Below, piece by piece: positions 36,638 through 44,610 of a stretch of 64,000 nt of DNA. Each line of letters starts with the position of its first letter. Position 1 is the stretch's first letter. This DNA comes from JBEBSD01 sp040394475. Lineage in GTDB: Bacteria; Bacteroidota; Bacteroidia; Cytophagales; Spirosomataceae. Under the pieces are notes generated by a model. That model was given only the letters and a program-made list of their open reading frames with translations. It was not told where the DNA came from and did no database searches. The stretch spans positions 39,716-103,715 of the forward strand of contig JBEBSD010000013.1 in assembly GCA_040394475.1 (NCBI GenBank), in the 5' to 3' direction. A program made the position numbers and the translations under genes.

Positions 36638-37408
36638 CTACCGGCCCATCCAACCGCCGTCAATTGTGAGAATACTTCCGTGCACATAATCGGAGGCCGC
36701 CGACGCAAGAAAAAGAGCTGCTCCTTTAAAGTCATCGGGGTTACCCCACCGCCCGGCAGGGATCCTTTCCAGGATGGCCGCATTTCGCAACGGGTCGTTC
36801 CGCAGCGCCTCTGTGTTATCGGTGTCAATGTATCCGGGCGCTATCCCGTTCACATTCACTCCTTTCCCCGCCCATTCATTGGCCAGCGCTTTGATGAGTC
36901 CTCCAATGGCCGATTTGCTGGCTGTATACCCCGGCACATTGATCCCTCCCTGGAAAGTCAGCAAGGATGCTGTGAAAATAATTTTTCCATAACCCCGCGC
37001 CAGCATCCCTTTGCCAATTTCCCTGGATAAAATGAATTGAGCATTCAAATTGGTGTTGATAACGGCATCCCAATAGTCATCGGGGTGTTCTTTGGCAGGC
37101 TTTCTGAGAATAGTCCCGGCGTTGTTGATCAGGATGTCTACCGCAGGAGTATTCGAATTCAGTTCTTTAATAAAAGAATAAAGCTGGTTCCTGTCCCCGA
37201 AATCGCACGAATACGCGGTAAACCTTCGCCCCAACCTTTCGACTTCGCGCTGCACCTCGCTTCCTGAGGCTTCCAGCGAAACCGAAACCCCGATTATATC
37301 AGCGCCTGCCTCTGCAAGCGCGACGGCCATCGCTTTACCAATTCCACGTTTGCAACCGGTCACCAGCGCAACCTTACCTGTTAAAGAAAAAGAATCTAAA
37401 ATACTCAT
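36638..37408 (-). CDS. kduD: KduD-type SDR (2-deoxy-D-gluconate 3-dehydrogenase / DKII reductase)
   Basis: SDR of 256 aa, normal length for KduD, cytosolic. In pectin- and uronate-type pathways KduD reduces 2,5-diketo-3-deoxygluconate to 2-keto-3-deoxygluconate. Motifs: cofactor loop TGCKRGIGK (17-25), NNAGT near 96, catalytic S148, Y161 and K165 in FTASLLTF and GYTASKSA, and a family-like C-terminal RWGNPDDFKGAALFLAS. It leads a two-gene unit with the IclR regulator, divergent from SusC. KduI, which supplies its substrate, is not in the window. Confidence 0.85.
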   Translation of the reverse strand: MSILDSFSLTGKVALVTGCKRGIGKAMAVALAEAGADIIGVSVSLEASGSEVQREVERLGRRFTAYSCDFGDRNQLYSFIKELNSNTPAVDILINNAGTILRKPAKEHPDDYWDAVINTNLNAQFILSREIGKGMLARGYGKIIFTASLLTFQGGINVPGYTASKSAIGGLIKALANEWAGKGVNVNGIAPGYIDTDNTEALRNDPLRNAAILERIPAGRWGNPDDFKGAALFLASAASDYVHGSILTIDGGWMGR

Positions 37409-37500
37409 GGTTTATAAGGATTAAATAAGATGTAAAGACCAGCGGAATCACGTCAGGCAATTCAACCCGATACTCTTCCCGAATTTGAGATAATATTTCA

Positions 37501-37532
37501 CAATAATAAATATAAACTCCGCATTACACAAT
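37501..37532 (-). promoter_or_regulatory. Candidate promoter for kduD-iclR
   Basis: On the minus strand ATTG, 20 bp, then TATTATTG. The -7 box resembles TAnnTTTG with A in place of the first T of TTTG. Transcription would start near 37494, leaving a leader of about 85 nt before kduD. The same variant box occurs in the opposing SusC promoter, which raises confidence. Confidence 0.4.
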
Positions 37533-37700
37533 ACATTCTAAAAAAGACATTCGTATTTCTCAAAAAAGGAAAAGAATATACAATAGAATAATGCCGCTAC
37601 AAACCAGCTATTAAAGGCATACATACACATATAACCTATAACTTATCAAAGCTATTCATTCCAAGACAAAAACGCACCGGTAAAACTTTTAGATGAAATC

Positions 37701-37732
37701 TTTGAACATAATTTATCTTTTTAGTAGTATTG
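37701..37732 (+). promoter_or_regulatory. Candidate promoter for the uronate SusC operon
   Basis: TTTG (37701-37704), 20 bp, then TAGTATTG (37725-37732). This fits the Bacteroidota -33/-7 layout with one mismatch in the -7 box. The SusC ATG follows at 37778. It mirrors the divergent kduD promoter. Confidence 0.45.
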
Positions 37733-37777
37733 CAATGTTGAATTATTATTTATCTATAATAAATTATAACCTAACCC

Positions 37778-40700
37778 ATGACCAAAAAACTTCTATTTCG
37801 GACCTTCCGAGCCGCTCTGACAATCTTGTTGACAAGCGGTTGCTTATGGGCGCAAACGACGGTTACCGGAAAAATCAGCGATGAAAATGGGCAGCCGGTA
37901 CCGGGCGTAAACATCATTGAGAAAGGAACGACAACCGGTACGTCGAGCAATACGGAGGGGCATTACACGACCACAACCTTGTCTGAAAATGCGGTACTGA
38001 TTTTTTCCTTTGTCGGGTACGTAACACAGGAAGTACCTGTCAATAATCGTAATACGATCGACATTCAACTGTCACCCGACACCAAACAGCTGGGGGAAAT
38101 AGTAGTAGTCGGCTATGGAACACAGCAGAAAAAGGACCTTACCGGCTCCATTGCGTCAGCCGATTTGGCCGCTTTCAAGGAGTCTCCCAATGTAAGCATC
38201 CTGCAATCCCTGAAAGGATCGCTCCCGGGTTTAACCATCGGCCAGACCAACCAGGCAGGGCAGGAAGCCGCTATCAATATCAGGGGTACTTCCACTCTGA
38301 ACGGCAACACCAATCCGCTTATCATCGTAGACGGCATTATTTTCAATGGAAGATTATCCGATATTAATCCGTCTGACGTCGCCAGCGCTGATGTTTTAAA
38401 GGATCCGAGCAGTAAAGCGGTATATGGATCGCAAGCAGCAAACGGCGTCATACTCATTACTACCAAAACAGGTAAAGTAGGCCAGAAACCCTCTATTACC
38501 TATTCCGGAAGTTATGCGGCTTCCTCTCCGACCATTCGCGCCCGGTTACTCGACCGGGATGCCTACCTGCAGAAAGTCAGGGACATCGAATACCTGGATG
38601 CCTACACAGAAGCTTCAGGCTATACGGAGAAAAATCCCGATTGGGATTTTTCCAACTCCGAAATGTGGTCCGTACAATTGGCAGGCATCGCCGCGCAAAA
38701 CAATATTGACTGGTGGGGAAGTCTTACACAGCCCGCGCTGATCACCAATCATTCCCTTGAAATCTCAGGCGGATCCGATAAAGCCAGCTATTTTCTCGCG
38801 GGCGGTTATACCAATGAAAAAGGGTACATTAAAAATGATAACTATAAAAGGTACACACTCCGGCTGAACCTGGACACACAGGTTGCCGATTTCCTCACAG
38901 TAGGCTCGAACCTCTCCGGAACGATTTCGGACTTTTCCGGCGACTCGCCGACCATGGCCCGGATAACGGGCACTACACCACTCGTATCGCCTACAGATGA
39001 AAACGGTGAATACGTTATTAATCCTGTCGGCGATCTCAACCTGAATCCGTTCCTGGCTTACACCAACGACAACTACGAGGTGCAGTCCAGGTTAGTGGCC
39101 AATCTCTACGCCGTATTGCAGGTTCCGGGGATCAGCGGATTGAGTTATCGTCTCAATTTTGGGAATAATCTGAAATTTTTTAAAGATTATGGATCCAGTA
39201 TATACGATGCTGGAAGAACCGGGGCCGCCTACAAAAATGACGCCAATCAATACGAACAAACACTCGATAATATCGTCAATTTTTCCAGAAGCTTCGGCAA
39301 ACACAAATTGGATCTAACGGCCGTATATGGCTACAACACGGGCCGGTACGACAGGACCGCTGCTACCGGCAGCAATTTCACTGATCTCGATTTGTCGTAT
39401 AACAACCTCGGATTAGCAGCGATTCAGACGATTACCTCCAGTGCCTGGAAAGAAGCGCTATTGTATCAGGTAATGAGCGCTGCCTACAATTTCGACGGAA
39501 AATACCTCCTGAAGGGAACGCTGCGAAGAGATGGTTACAGCGGCTTCTCAAAGAAACACAAAACAGCCGTCTTTCCGTCTATAGGCTTTGGCTGGGTCGT
39601 ATCTGAAGAGGGCTTTTTTGACGTTCCGGCTATTCGCTTCCTGAAAATAAGAGGGAGTTACGGGGAAAATGGAAACAAGGCCGAGCGGTACAGTTCGCTG
39701 GCGAGAATAGTGACAGCCGACGGTTCAAAATATGTATTTGGCGACGGGGGATCGACCGCTATCGGGCGGAGTATCAACACCCTGGCCAATAACGATCTCC
39801 GCTGGGAAAGGACCCGCGGTATCAACATCGGTCTCGACTTTGAGCTTTTCGGGAATAAACTGGACGGGAATATCGAATACTACAATTCCAATACCACCGA
39901 CCTGCTCTGGTCGCAGGCGTTGCCCGAAACATCGGGTTTCTCTGAAGTACTGACGAACCTTGGCAAGATAAATAACAAAGGTTTCGAGTTTATGCTGCAC
40001 AGTACGCCAGTCAGTAATAGGATTATTTCCTGGGACGTGGCGGTAAATTTCTCCAGCAACCGGAATAAAATTGTGCGCCTGCTCAATGAAGACCTGGACG
40101 GTGACGGCAACGAAGACGACCTGATATCGAGCGGGTTGTTTATCGGAAAATCCATTGGGACGCTCTACAATTACCAGGCATCGGGTATATGGAATGTCGG
40201 CGAAGAGGTAATGACGGGATTCTTACCGGGATCGTACCGCGTGGTCGACCAGGATGGCGACGGAAAAATCTCTCCGGACAATGACCGCGTTTTCCTTGGG
40301 CGCAGCGAGCCCGCCTTTCAATTCGGGGTACAAAATGCGCTGACGTTTAACCGATTCACGCTCAGATTCTTTGTCAGTGCGATTCAAGGCGGGAAGAATG
40401 GCTATCTCAGCGCCAATCATCCCACTGGAAATTTAGGGACAAAAGGCAATGCGACGAATTCAAATTGGTTCGATTTTTACCAAATGTGGTCGCCCAGGAC
40501 GCCGGATGCAAAATATCCTAATCCGTGGGTTGTTTCGTCCGTTTCAAGCAGTGCGAGAGCTTTTTACCAACGCAACTTCGTCAGGTTGCAGGACGTGTCC
40601 CTCGCCTATAATTTTGACAACAACCTGATCAGTAAAATCGGTGCCCGCCACCTGAAATTATACATAAGCGCTAAAAACCCGCTCACCCTCACCAAATGGG

Positions 40701-40795
40701 ACGGGTGGGATCCCGAAACGGGCCAGGGAATTACGTCAACCAACGCCTATCCCGTGATGAAATCATACTCTTTGGGCCTCGAACTAACCTTTTAA
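37778..40795 (+). CDS. SusC/RagA TonB-dependent transporter (no STN domain)
   Basis: Transporter of 1005 aa. A signal peptide (1-25, ending LWAQ) leads straight into a CarboxypepD_reg-like domain (about 28-100, TVTGKISDENGQPVPGVNII), then the plug (EIVVVGYGTQQKKDLTGSI; NPLIIVDGIIF; VYGSQAANGVILITTK) and a barrel ending LGLELTF. Without an STN domain it is not run by a FecR cascade, in line with the IclR regulator across the divergent promoter. Downstream genes point to a uronic-acid-containing glycan as ligand (inference). Confidence 0.94.
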   Translation: MTKKLLFRTFRAALTILLTSGCLWAQTTVTGKISDENGQPVPGVNIIEKGTTTGTSSNTEGHYTTTTLSENAVLIFSFVGYVTQEVPVNNRNTIDIQLSPDTKQLGEIVVVGYGTQQKKDLTGSIASADLAAFKESPNVSILQSLKGSLPGLTIGQTNQAGQEAAINIRGTSTLNGNTNPLIIVDGIIFNGRLSDINPSDVASADVLKDPSSKAVYGSQAANGVILITTKTGKVGQKPSITYSGSYAASSPTIRARLLDRDAYLQKVRDIEYLDAYTEASGYTEKNPDWDFSNSEMWSVQLAGIAAQNNIDWWGSLTQPALITNHSLEISGGSDKASYFLAGGYTNEKGYIKNDNYKRYTLRLNLDTQVADFLTVGSNLSGTISDFSGDSPTMARITGTTPLVSPTDENGEYVINPVGDLNLNPFLAYTNDNYEVQSRLVANLYAVLQVPGISGLSYRLNFGNNLKFFKDYGSSIYDAGRTGAAYKNDANQYEQTLDNIVNFSRSFGKHKLDLTAVYGYNTGRYDRTAATGSNFTDLDLSYNNLGLAAIQTITSSAWKEALLYQVMSAAYNFDGKYLLKGTLRRDGYSGFSKKHKTAVFPSIGFGWVVSEEGFFDVPAIRFLKIRGSYGENGNKAERYSSLARIVTADGSKYVFGDGGSTAIGRSINTLANNDLRWERTRGINIGLDFELFGNKLDGNIEYYNSNTTDLLWSQALPETSGFSEVLTNLGKINNKGFEFMLHSTPVSNRIISWDVAVNFSSNRNKIVRLLNEDLDGDGNEDDLISSGLFIGKSIGTLYNYQASGIWNVGEEVMTGFLPGSYRVVDQDGDGKISPDNDRVFLGRSEPAFQFGVQNALTFNRFTLRFFVSAIQGGKNGYLSANHPTGNLGTKGNATNSNWFDFYQMWSPRTPDAKYPNPWVVSSVSSSARAFYQRNFVRLQDVSLAYNFDNNLISKIGARHLKLYISAKNPLTLTKWDGWDPETGQGITSTNAYPVMKSYSLGLELTF

Positions 40796-40800
40796 ACGCG

Positions 40801-42507
40801 ATGACAATGGCAAGACATATTTTGCGGTACCTGTTGTTTGCAGGATTGCTTACCTTTCATACAAGCTGTAATGAAGATCAATTCCTGGAAGAAATACCAC
40901 TGGACTTTTACAGTCCTGAAAACTCCTACTCAACCGAAGCGCATTTTGAGGCCGCATTAACGGATCTCTACGCACGGGTACGATCGCTGCAAAGCGTCGA
41001 CGGAAACGCAACCCAATATATTGATGTTTTAGGAACCGATGTGGCCTTCAATGCTCGGGGAGACAATAGCCGGCTCGGGGATTATAATGTCTCGATTATC
41101 CCCCAGGGAACTATGCCCAAATACCAATGGGTAAACTGGTACAAGCTCATTTCCAATGCTAATACGATCATAGCACGTGCACCGGTTTCGGCGTTGCCCG
41201 AAGACACAAAAAAGCAAATAACGGGAGAAGCAAAGCTCTTCAGAGCATGGGCTTACCGGCACCTTGTCTACCTTTTCGGAGGAGTTCCCCTGGTGCTCGA
41301 AGAGGTGGCCACACCTTCAAGAGCTTTTGAGAGGGCTACCAGAGAGGCGGTTCTTGCGCAGATTGTCGAAGATGCTGTGGAGGCGGCCAATTCGGTACCG
41401 AATGTCGATGCGGTTGCAGACGGGAAAATAAACAAATCGGTCGCCAATCATCTGTTGGCGGAGACCTATCTTACGTTAGGAGAATACGATAAGGCTATTG
41501 AAGCCGCAACAGAGGTCATCGAGCGCTCCGGCCTTTCGTTGATGACCGAGCGGTTCGGTAGTCTGCGAAATGAACCGGGAGATGTCTTCTATGACTTGTT
41601 CCGGGTGGGTAACCAAAACCGGGGCCAGGGGAACATGGAAGCTATTTGGGTGGCACAATACGAACTCGATGTCATAGGCGGTGGGATTACATCCGCCGGA
41701 AGCAGTGTCAACCAGCTCGAACGGGTAGTGGCGCCGGCTGTTTTTTCCATTATTGGAGCCGACGGTAAAGCCGCGACCTATAAAGCAGGCTCCGCTTCGA
41801 CACTGAATAGCGGCGGACGCGGCGTGTCGTTTGTACAGCCAACCGATTATTTTCTCTACGATATCTGGGGACTGGATCCCAAGCAAGACAATCGTATTGT
41901 AACAACAGGTGATATCAGAACATCACCCTACAACATCGTCCGCGATTTTATCTACACGAATCCCGAATCCCAGTATTTTGGCAAAAGTATGATCGACTAT
42001 CCCGCACCAAACTGGCTGACCCAGACGTGGCGCTGGTACCCCTACCCAACCAAAATCACTACTCCCGGGCAACATCCGGAGGGGGTAATCGATGAACCGG
42101 AACATTTGACGCTTAAAACTTCTGCCGGCTCCACTTACCGGGACATGTATATCATCCGGTTACCTGAAACTTATTTGCTCAGGGCCGAAGCCTATTTTCA
42201 AAAAGGAGACGCCGCCAGCGCTGCAGCCGACCTGAACGTCGTTCGAAGCAGGGCCAGGGCCCAACCTGTAAATGCCGCCGACGTCACCCTGGATTTTATT
42301 CTGGATGAGCGGGCGAGAGAACTTATGTTTGAAGAAAACCGGCGATTGACGTTGGTGCGAATGCATAAATTGCTGGAGCGGGTCAGGACGTATAATCCGT
42401 TGAACAAGGACGATATCAAAGATCATAATATCCTTTTCCCAGTTCCTTATTCAGAAATTGAAGCAAATAAGGATGCCAAACTGGAACAAAATCCCGGTTA
42501 CAACTAA
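40801..42507 (+). CDS. SusD/RagB-family surface lipoprotein
   Basis: Lipoprotein of 568 aa with lipidated cysteine at residue 23 (TFHTSCNEDQFLEE). SusD motifs: GEAKLFRAWAYRHLVYLFGG near residue 145, VANHLLAETYLTLGEYDKAI, and the C-terminal FILDERARELMFEENRRLTL with the ending LEQNPGYN. The ATG at 40801, 5 bp after the SusC stop, begins the signal peptide; the frame is open further back into SusC, but that part is shadow sequence. Confidence 0.93.
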   Translation: MTMARHILRYLLFAGLLTFHTSCNEDQFLEEIPLDFYSPENSYSTEAHFEAALTDLYARVRSLQSVDGNATQYIDVLGTDVAFNARGDNSRLGDYNVSIIPQGTMPKYQWVNWYKLISNANTIIARAPVSALPEDTKKQITGEAKLFRAWAYRHLVYLFGGVPLVLEEVATPSRAFERATREAVLAQIVEDAVEAANSVPNVDAVADGKINKSVANHLLAETYLTLGEYDKAIEAATEVIERSGLSLMTERFGSLRNEPGDVFYDLFRVGNQNRGQGNMEAIWVAQYELDVIGGGITSAGSSVNQLERVVAPAVFSIIGADGKAATYKAGSASTLNSGGRGVSFVQPTDYFLYDIWGLDPKQDNRIVTTGDIRTSPYNIVRDFIYTNPESQYFGKSMIDYPAPNWLTQTWRWYPYPTKITTPGQHPEGVIDEPEHLTLKTSAGSTYRDMYIIRLPETYLLRAEAYFQKGDAASAAADLNVVRSRARAQPVNAADVTLDFILDERARELMFEENRRLTLVRMHKLLERVRTYNPLNKDDIKDHNILFPVPYSEIEANKDAKLEQNPGYN

Positions 42508-42515
42508 TAGCACAA

Positions 42516-42530
42516 GCCGCCGCCGGCGGC
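42516..42530 (+). other. Small GC-rich hairpin between SusD and the GH88/105 gene
   Basis: GCCGCC, 3-nt loop, GGCGGC directly after the SusD stop, with no T-run behind it. It may attenuate or stabilise the transcript between transporter and enzyme genes. Too short to be sure of a role. Confidence 0.3.
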
Positions 42531-42571
42531 ACAGTAGTTTGGTTATACGGTACTAAAAAACAAACCAATCG

Positions 42572-44569
42572 ATGAATAAAGTAAAGTTGCTCGTTACAGT
42601 CGGTCTCGGAATCCTTTTTACCTATCCGATGATGGCAGCCGCTGCAGGAAATCCGTCAGCAAAAGCGAATAGCGGAAATCCTTCGGAAATTGAGACCTCC
42701 CAAACAACGGTCAAAACAACTCAGGTTGCGGAACTGGTCCTTGAAAAGGGGCTGGAGCAAGCGGATCTTGGAAAATATCCCGGAAGTCTTCTACTCCACG
42801 CGATGAGCGAGCTGGCGCTTATGGAAGCAGACGGCAAGATGCTGACTCGCGTCCTCACTCTCTTTTCAAAGTTCAAAACGGGAGAGATAGACGCGAAAGC
42901 CAATTTTATCAGCTACGAAGCCGGAGGCAGCGGAGCGGCCTACCTGTACTTCCTGAAAAAAAAGGACGCCCTGGCCGAACAAGTTCTGGACAACGCCGCT
43001 AAAATGGTTAAAGACCAAAAACGAACATCAGAAGGTCTGTTAACCTCCCGTCACATTAAAGAAGGTTCCGATCGGATTTTTATTGATGTTGCCTTCGCAG
43101 TGACACCCTTTCTTCTCTACGCGGGGCTGGCCTCGGACAACAAGGAATACGTGGATCTGGCGGTTTATGAAACCCTCGAACTATTCAAAATACTTACCGA
43201 TACGAATGGATTGCTCCGTCAGGCGCGCGGATTTCATGGTTATAACAGCATTTCGGAAGATAACTGGAGCCGCGGAAACGGATGGGGCGCTTTTGCACTT
43301 GCATTGCTGGCAAGAGATCTGCCGGAATCGCACCCTCGAAAAAAGGAGGTCGACCAACTCGCAAACAACTTCTTTTCGGCCGTCATGCGCTATCAGAATA
43401 AGGAAGGCATGTGGCATCAGGAAATGACGGATCCGACGTCGTACGTGGAAACGTCCGGCAGCGGCCTGCTGCTCTATGGTGTTGGCATAGCAATTGAGAA
43501 GAACATAATCGATGCGAAGTACCTGGATTCATTTAAGAAAGGACTTGCAGGGTATCTATCCTACATTTCCGGCGACGGATCAATCAGTCATACCTGCATC
43601 GGTTGCCTTGCCCCCGGGAACGGCACTAAACAGGATTATGTAAAACACCGGTGGAAACTCAACGACTCACATGCGTTCGGCCCGGCTGTGCTTGCGTATA
43701 CACAGGCAATAAAAATGGGGATCCGGGAAATCACCGCCACCCAACCGCTGGGAAAGTATATTATCCCCGGTGACACCATTGCATCGCCGCGTGCGTATGT
43801 CCGCTATATCCCCGAAGCAAATGGAAATATCTTTTGGGAAAACGACAGGATTGCTTTCAGGATGTACGGACCGGAAGTCAAATCCCGGGTAGGAAGCGGC
43901 ATCGATATCTGGGCAAAATCGGTGGAATACCCCATCATTAACAAATGGCAGCGGTTGAGCAAAGCGGGCAAATCATACCACGAGGACAGCGGTGAAGGGT
44001 GTGATTTTTTTGAGGTAGGTTTTAGCAGAGGCGTAGGCGGGACCGCAATATGGCATAATAACCGGCCCTACCCTTCACTAACGTATGCTTCACATAAAAT
44101 TATAAAAAACAACGAGCGAGAGCTTGAATTCGAGGTGACCTACGCGCCATGGCAGGTGGGCAACCGTAAGATAAGCGAAGTCAAAACCGTGAATATGAAG
44201 ATGGGAACAAACTTATTTAAGGTAACCAGTCGGTTTTCATCCGAAACAAATGATCCGATCACGGTCGGCATAGGGATTTCCTCCGCGAAGACTCCTGTTA
44301 TTGTTACCGACTCCCGGAAAGGGTTACTGGTCGCGTGGGAATCCTACTTGCCGAAAAATGGGGAATTGGGAACTGCCGTTATGACTGATCCTCAAAAAGA
44401 GACAACCTATAAGTCTCATGAAAACGAACACTTCGCACTGGTAACGATAGCTCCGGAAACCCCGCTGGTTTATTACGTGGGTGCCGCCTCCACAAAAGCG
44501 CCCCAGTTTCGATCAAAGGAGGATTGGTATCAGTATGTCAACGAAGAACTAGCCCGACTCCAATTTTGA
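42572..44569 (+). CDS. GH88/GH105 unsaturated glucuronyl hydrolase fused to DUF4861
   Basis: Exported enzyme of 665 aa with two parts. Residues about 50-375 form the GH88/GH105 six-hairpin barrel: RIFIDVAFAVTPFLL with D172 as likely catalytic acid, then DNWSRGNGWGAFALALLARD and GMWHQEMTDPTSYVETSGSG. These hydrolases remove unsaturated uronic acids from lyase products by hydrating the double bond. Residues about 385-660 match DUF4861: IAFRMYGPEVKSRVGSGIDI, SYHEDSGEGCDFFEVGFSRG and GGTAIWHNNRPYP. The signal peptide is at 1-25. The fusion puts two glycan-processing domains in one periplasmic or surface protein. It follows SusD by 64 bp. Confidence 0.88.
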   Translation: MNKVKLLVTVGLGILFTYPMMAAAAGNPSAKANSGNPSEIETSQTTVKTTQVAELVLEKGLEQADLGKYPGSLLLHAMSELALMEADGKMLTRVLTLFSKFKTGEIDAKANFISYEAGGSGAAYLYFLKKKDALAEQVLDNAAKMVKDQKRTSEGLLTSRHIKEGSDRIFIDVAFAVTPFLLYAGLASDNKEYVDLAVYETLELFKILTDTNGLLRQARGFHGYNSISEDNWSRGNGWGAFALALLARDLPESHPRKKEVDQLANNFFSAVMRYQNKEGMWHQEMTDPTSYVETSGSGLLLYGVGIAIEKNIIDAKYLDSFKKGLAGYLSYISGDGSISHTCIGCLAPGNGTKQDYVKHRWKLNDSHAFGPAVLAYTQAIKMGIREITATQPLGKYIIPGDTIASPRAYVRYIPEANGNIFWENDRIAFRMYGPEVKSRVGSGIDIWAKSVEYPIINKWQRLSKAGKSYHEDSGEGCDFFEVGFSRGVGGTAIWHNNRPYPSLTYASHKIIKNNERELEFEVTYAPWQVGNRKISEVKTVNMKMGTNLFKVTSRFSSETNDPITVGIGISSAKTPVIVTDSRKGLLVAWESYLPKNGELGTAVMTDPQKETTYKSHENEHFALVTIAPETPLVYYVGAASTKAPQFRSKEDWYQYVNEELARLQF

Positions 44570-44610
44570 TATTTGCCTCTAACGCGATCAATACATTTTA
44601 CCTAAAACCT

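Larger units (their letters stand above)
37409..37777. other. 369-bp divergent control region between kduD and SusC
   Basis: AT-rich region holding both promoters described at 37501 and 37701. The roughly 170 bp between them is the likely place for IclR binding. A weak ATTCTA/TAGAAT inverted pair is seen there, but no convincing operator. A short open frame from 37693 has no coding features and is not counted as a gene. Confidence 0.5.

Noticed and set aside
37693..37884. 63-codon frame overlapping the SusC start
   Set aside because: It lies across the promoter and SusC signal peptide in another frame, with no family features.
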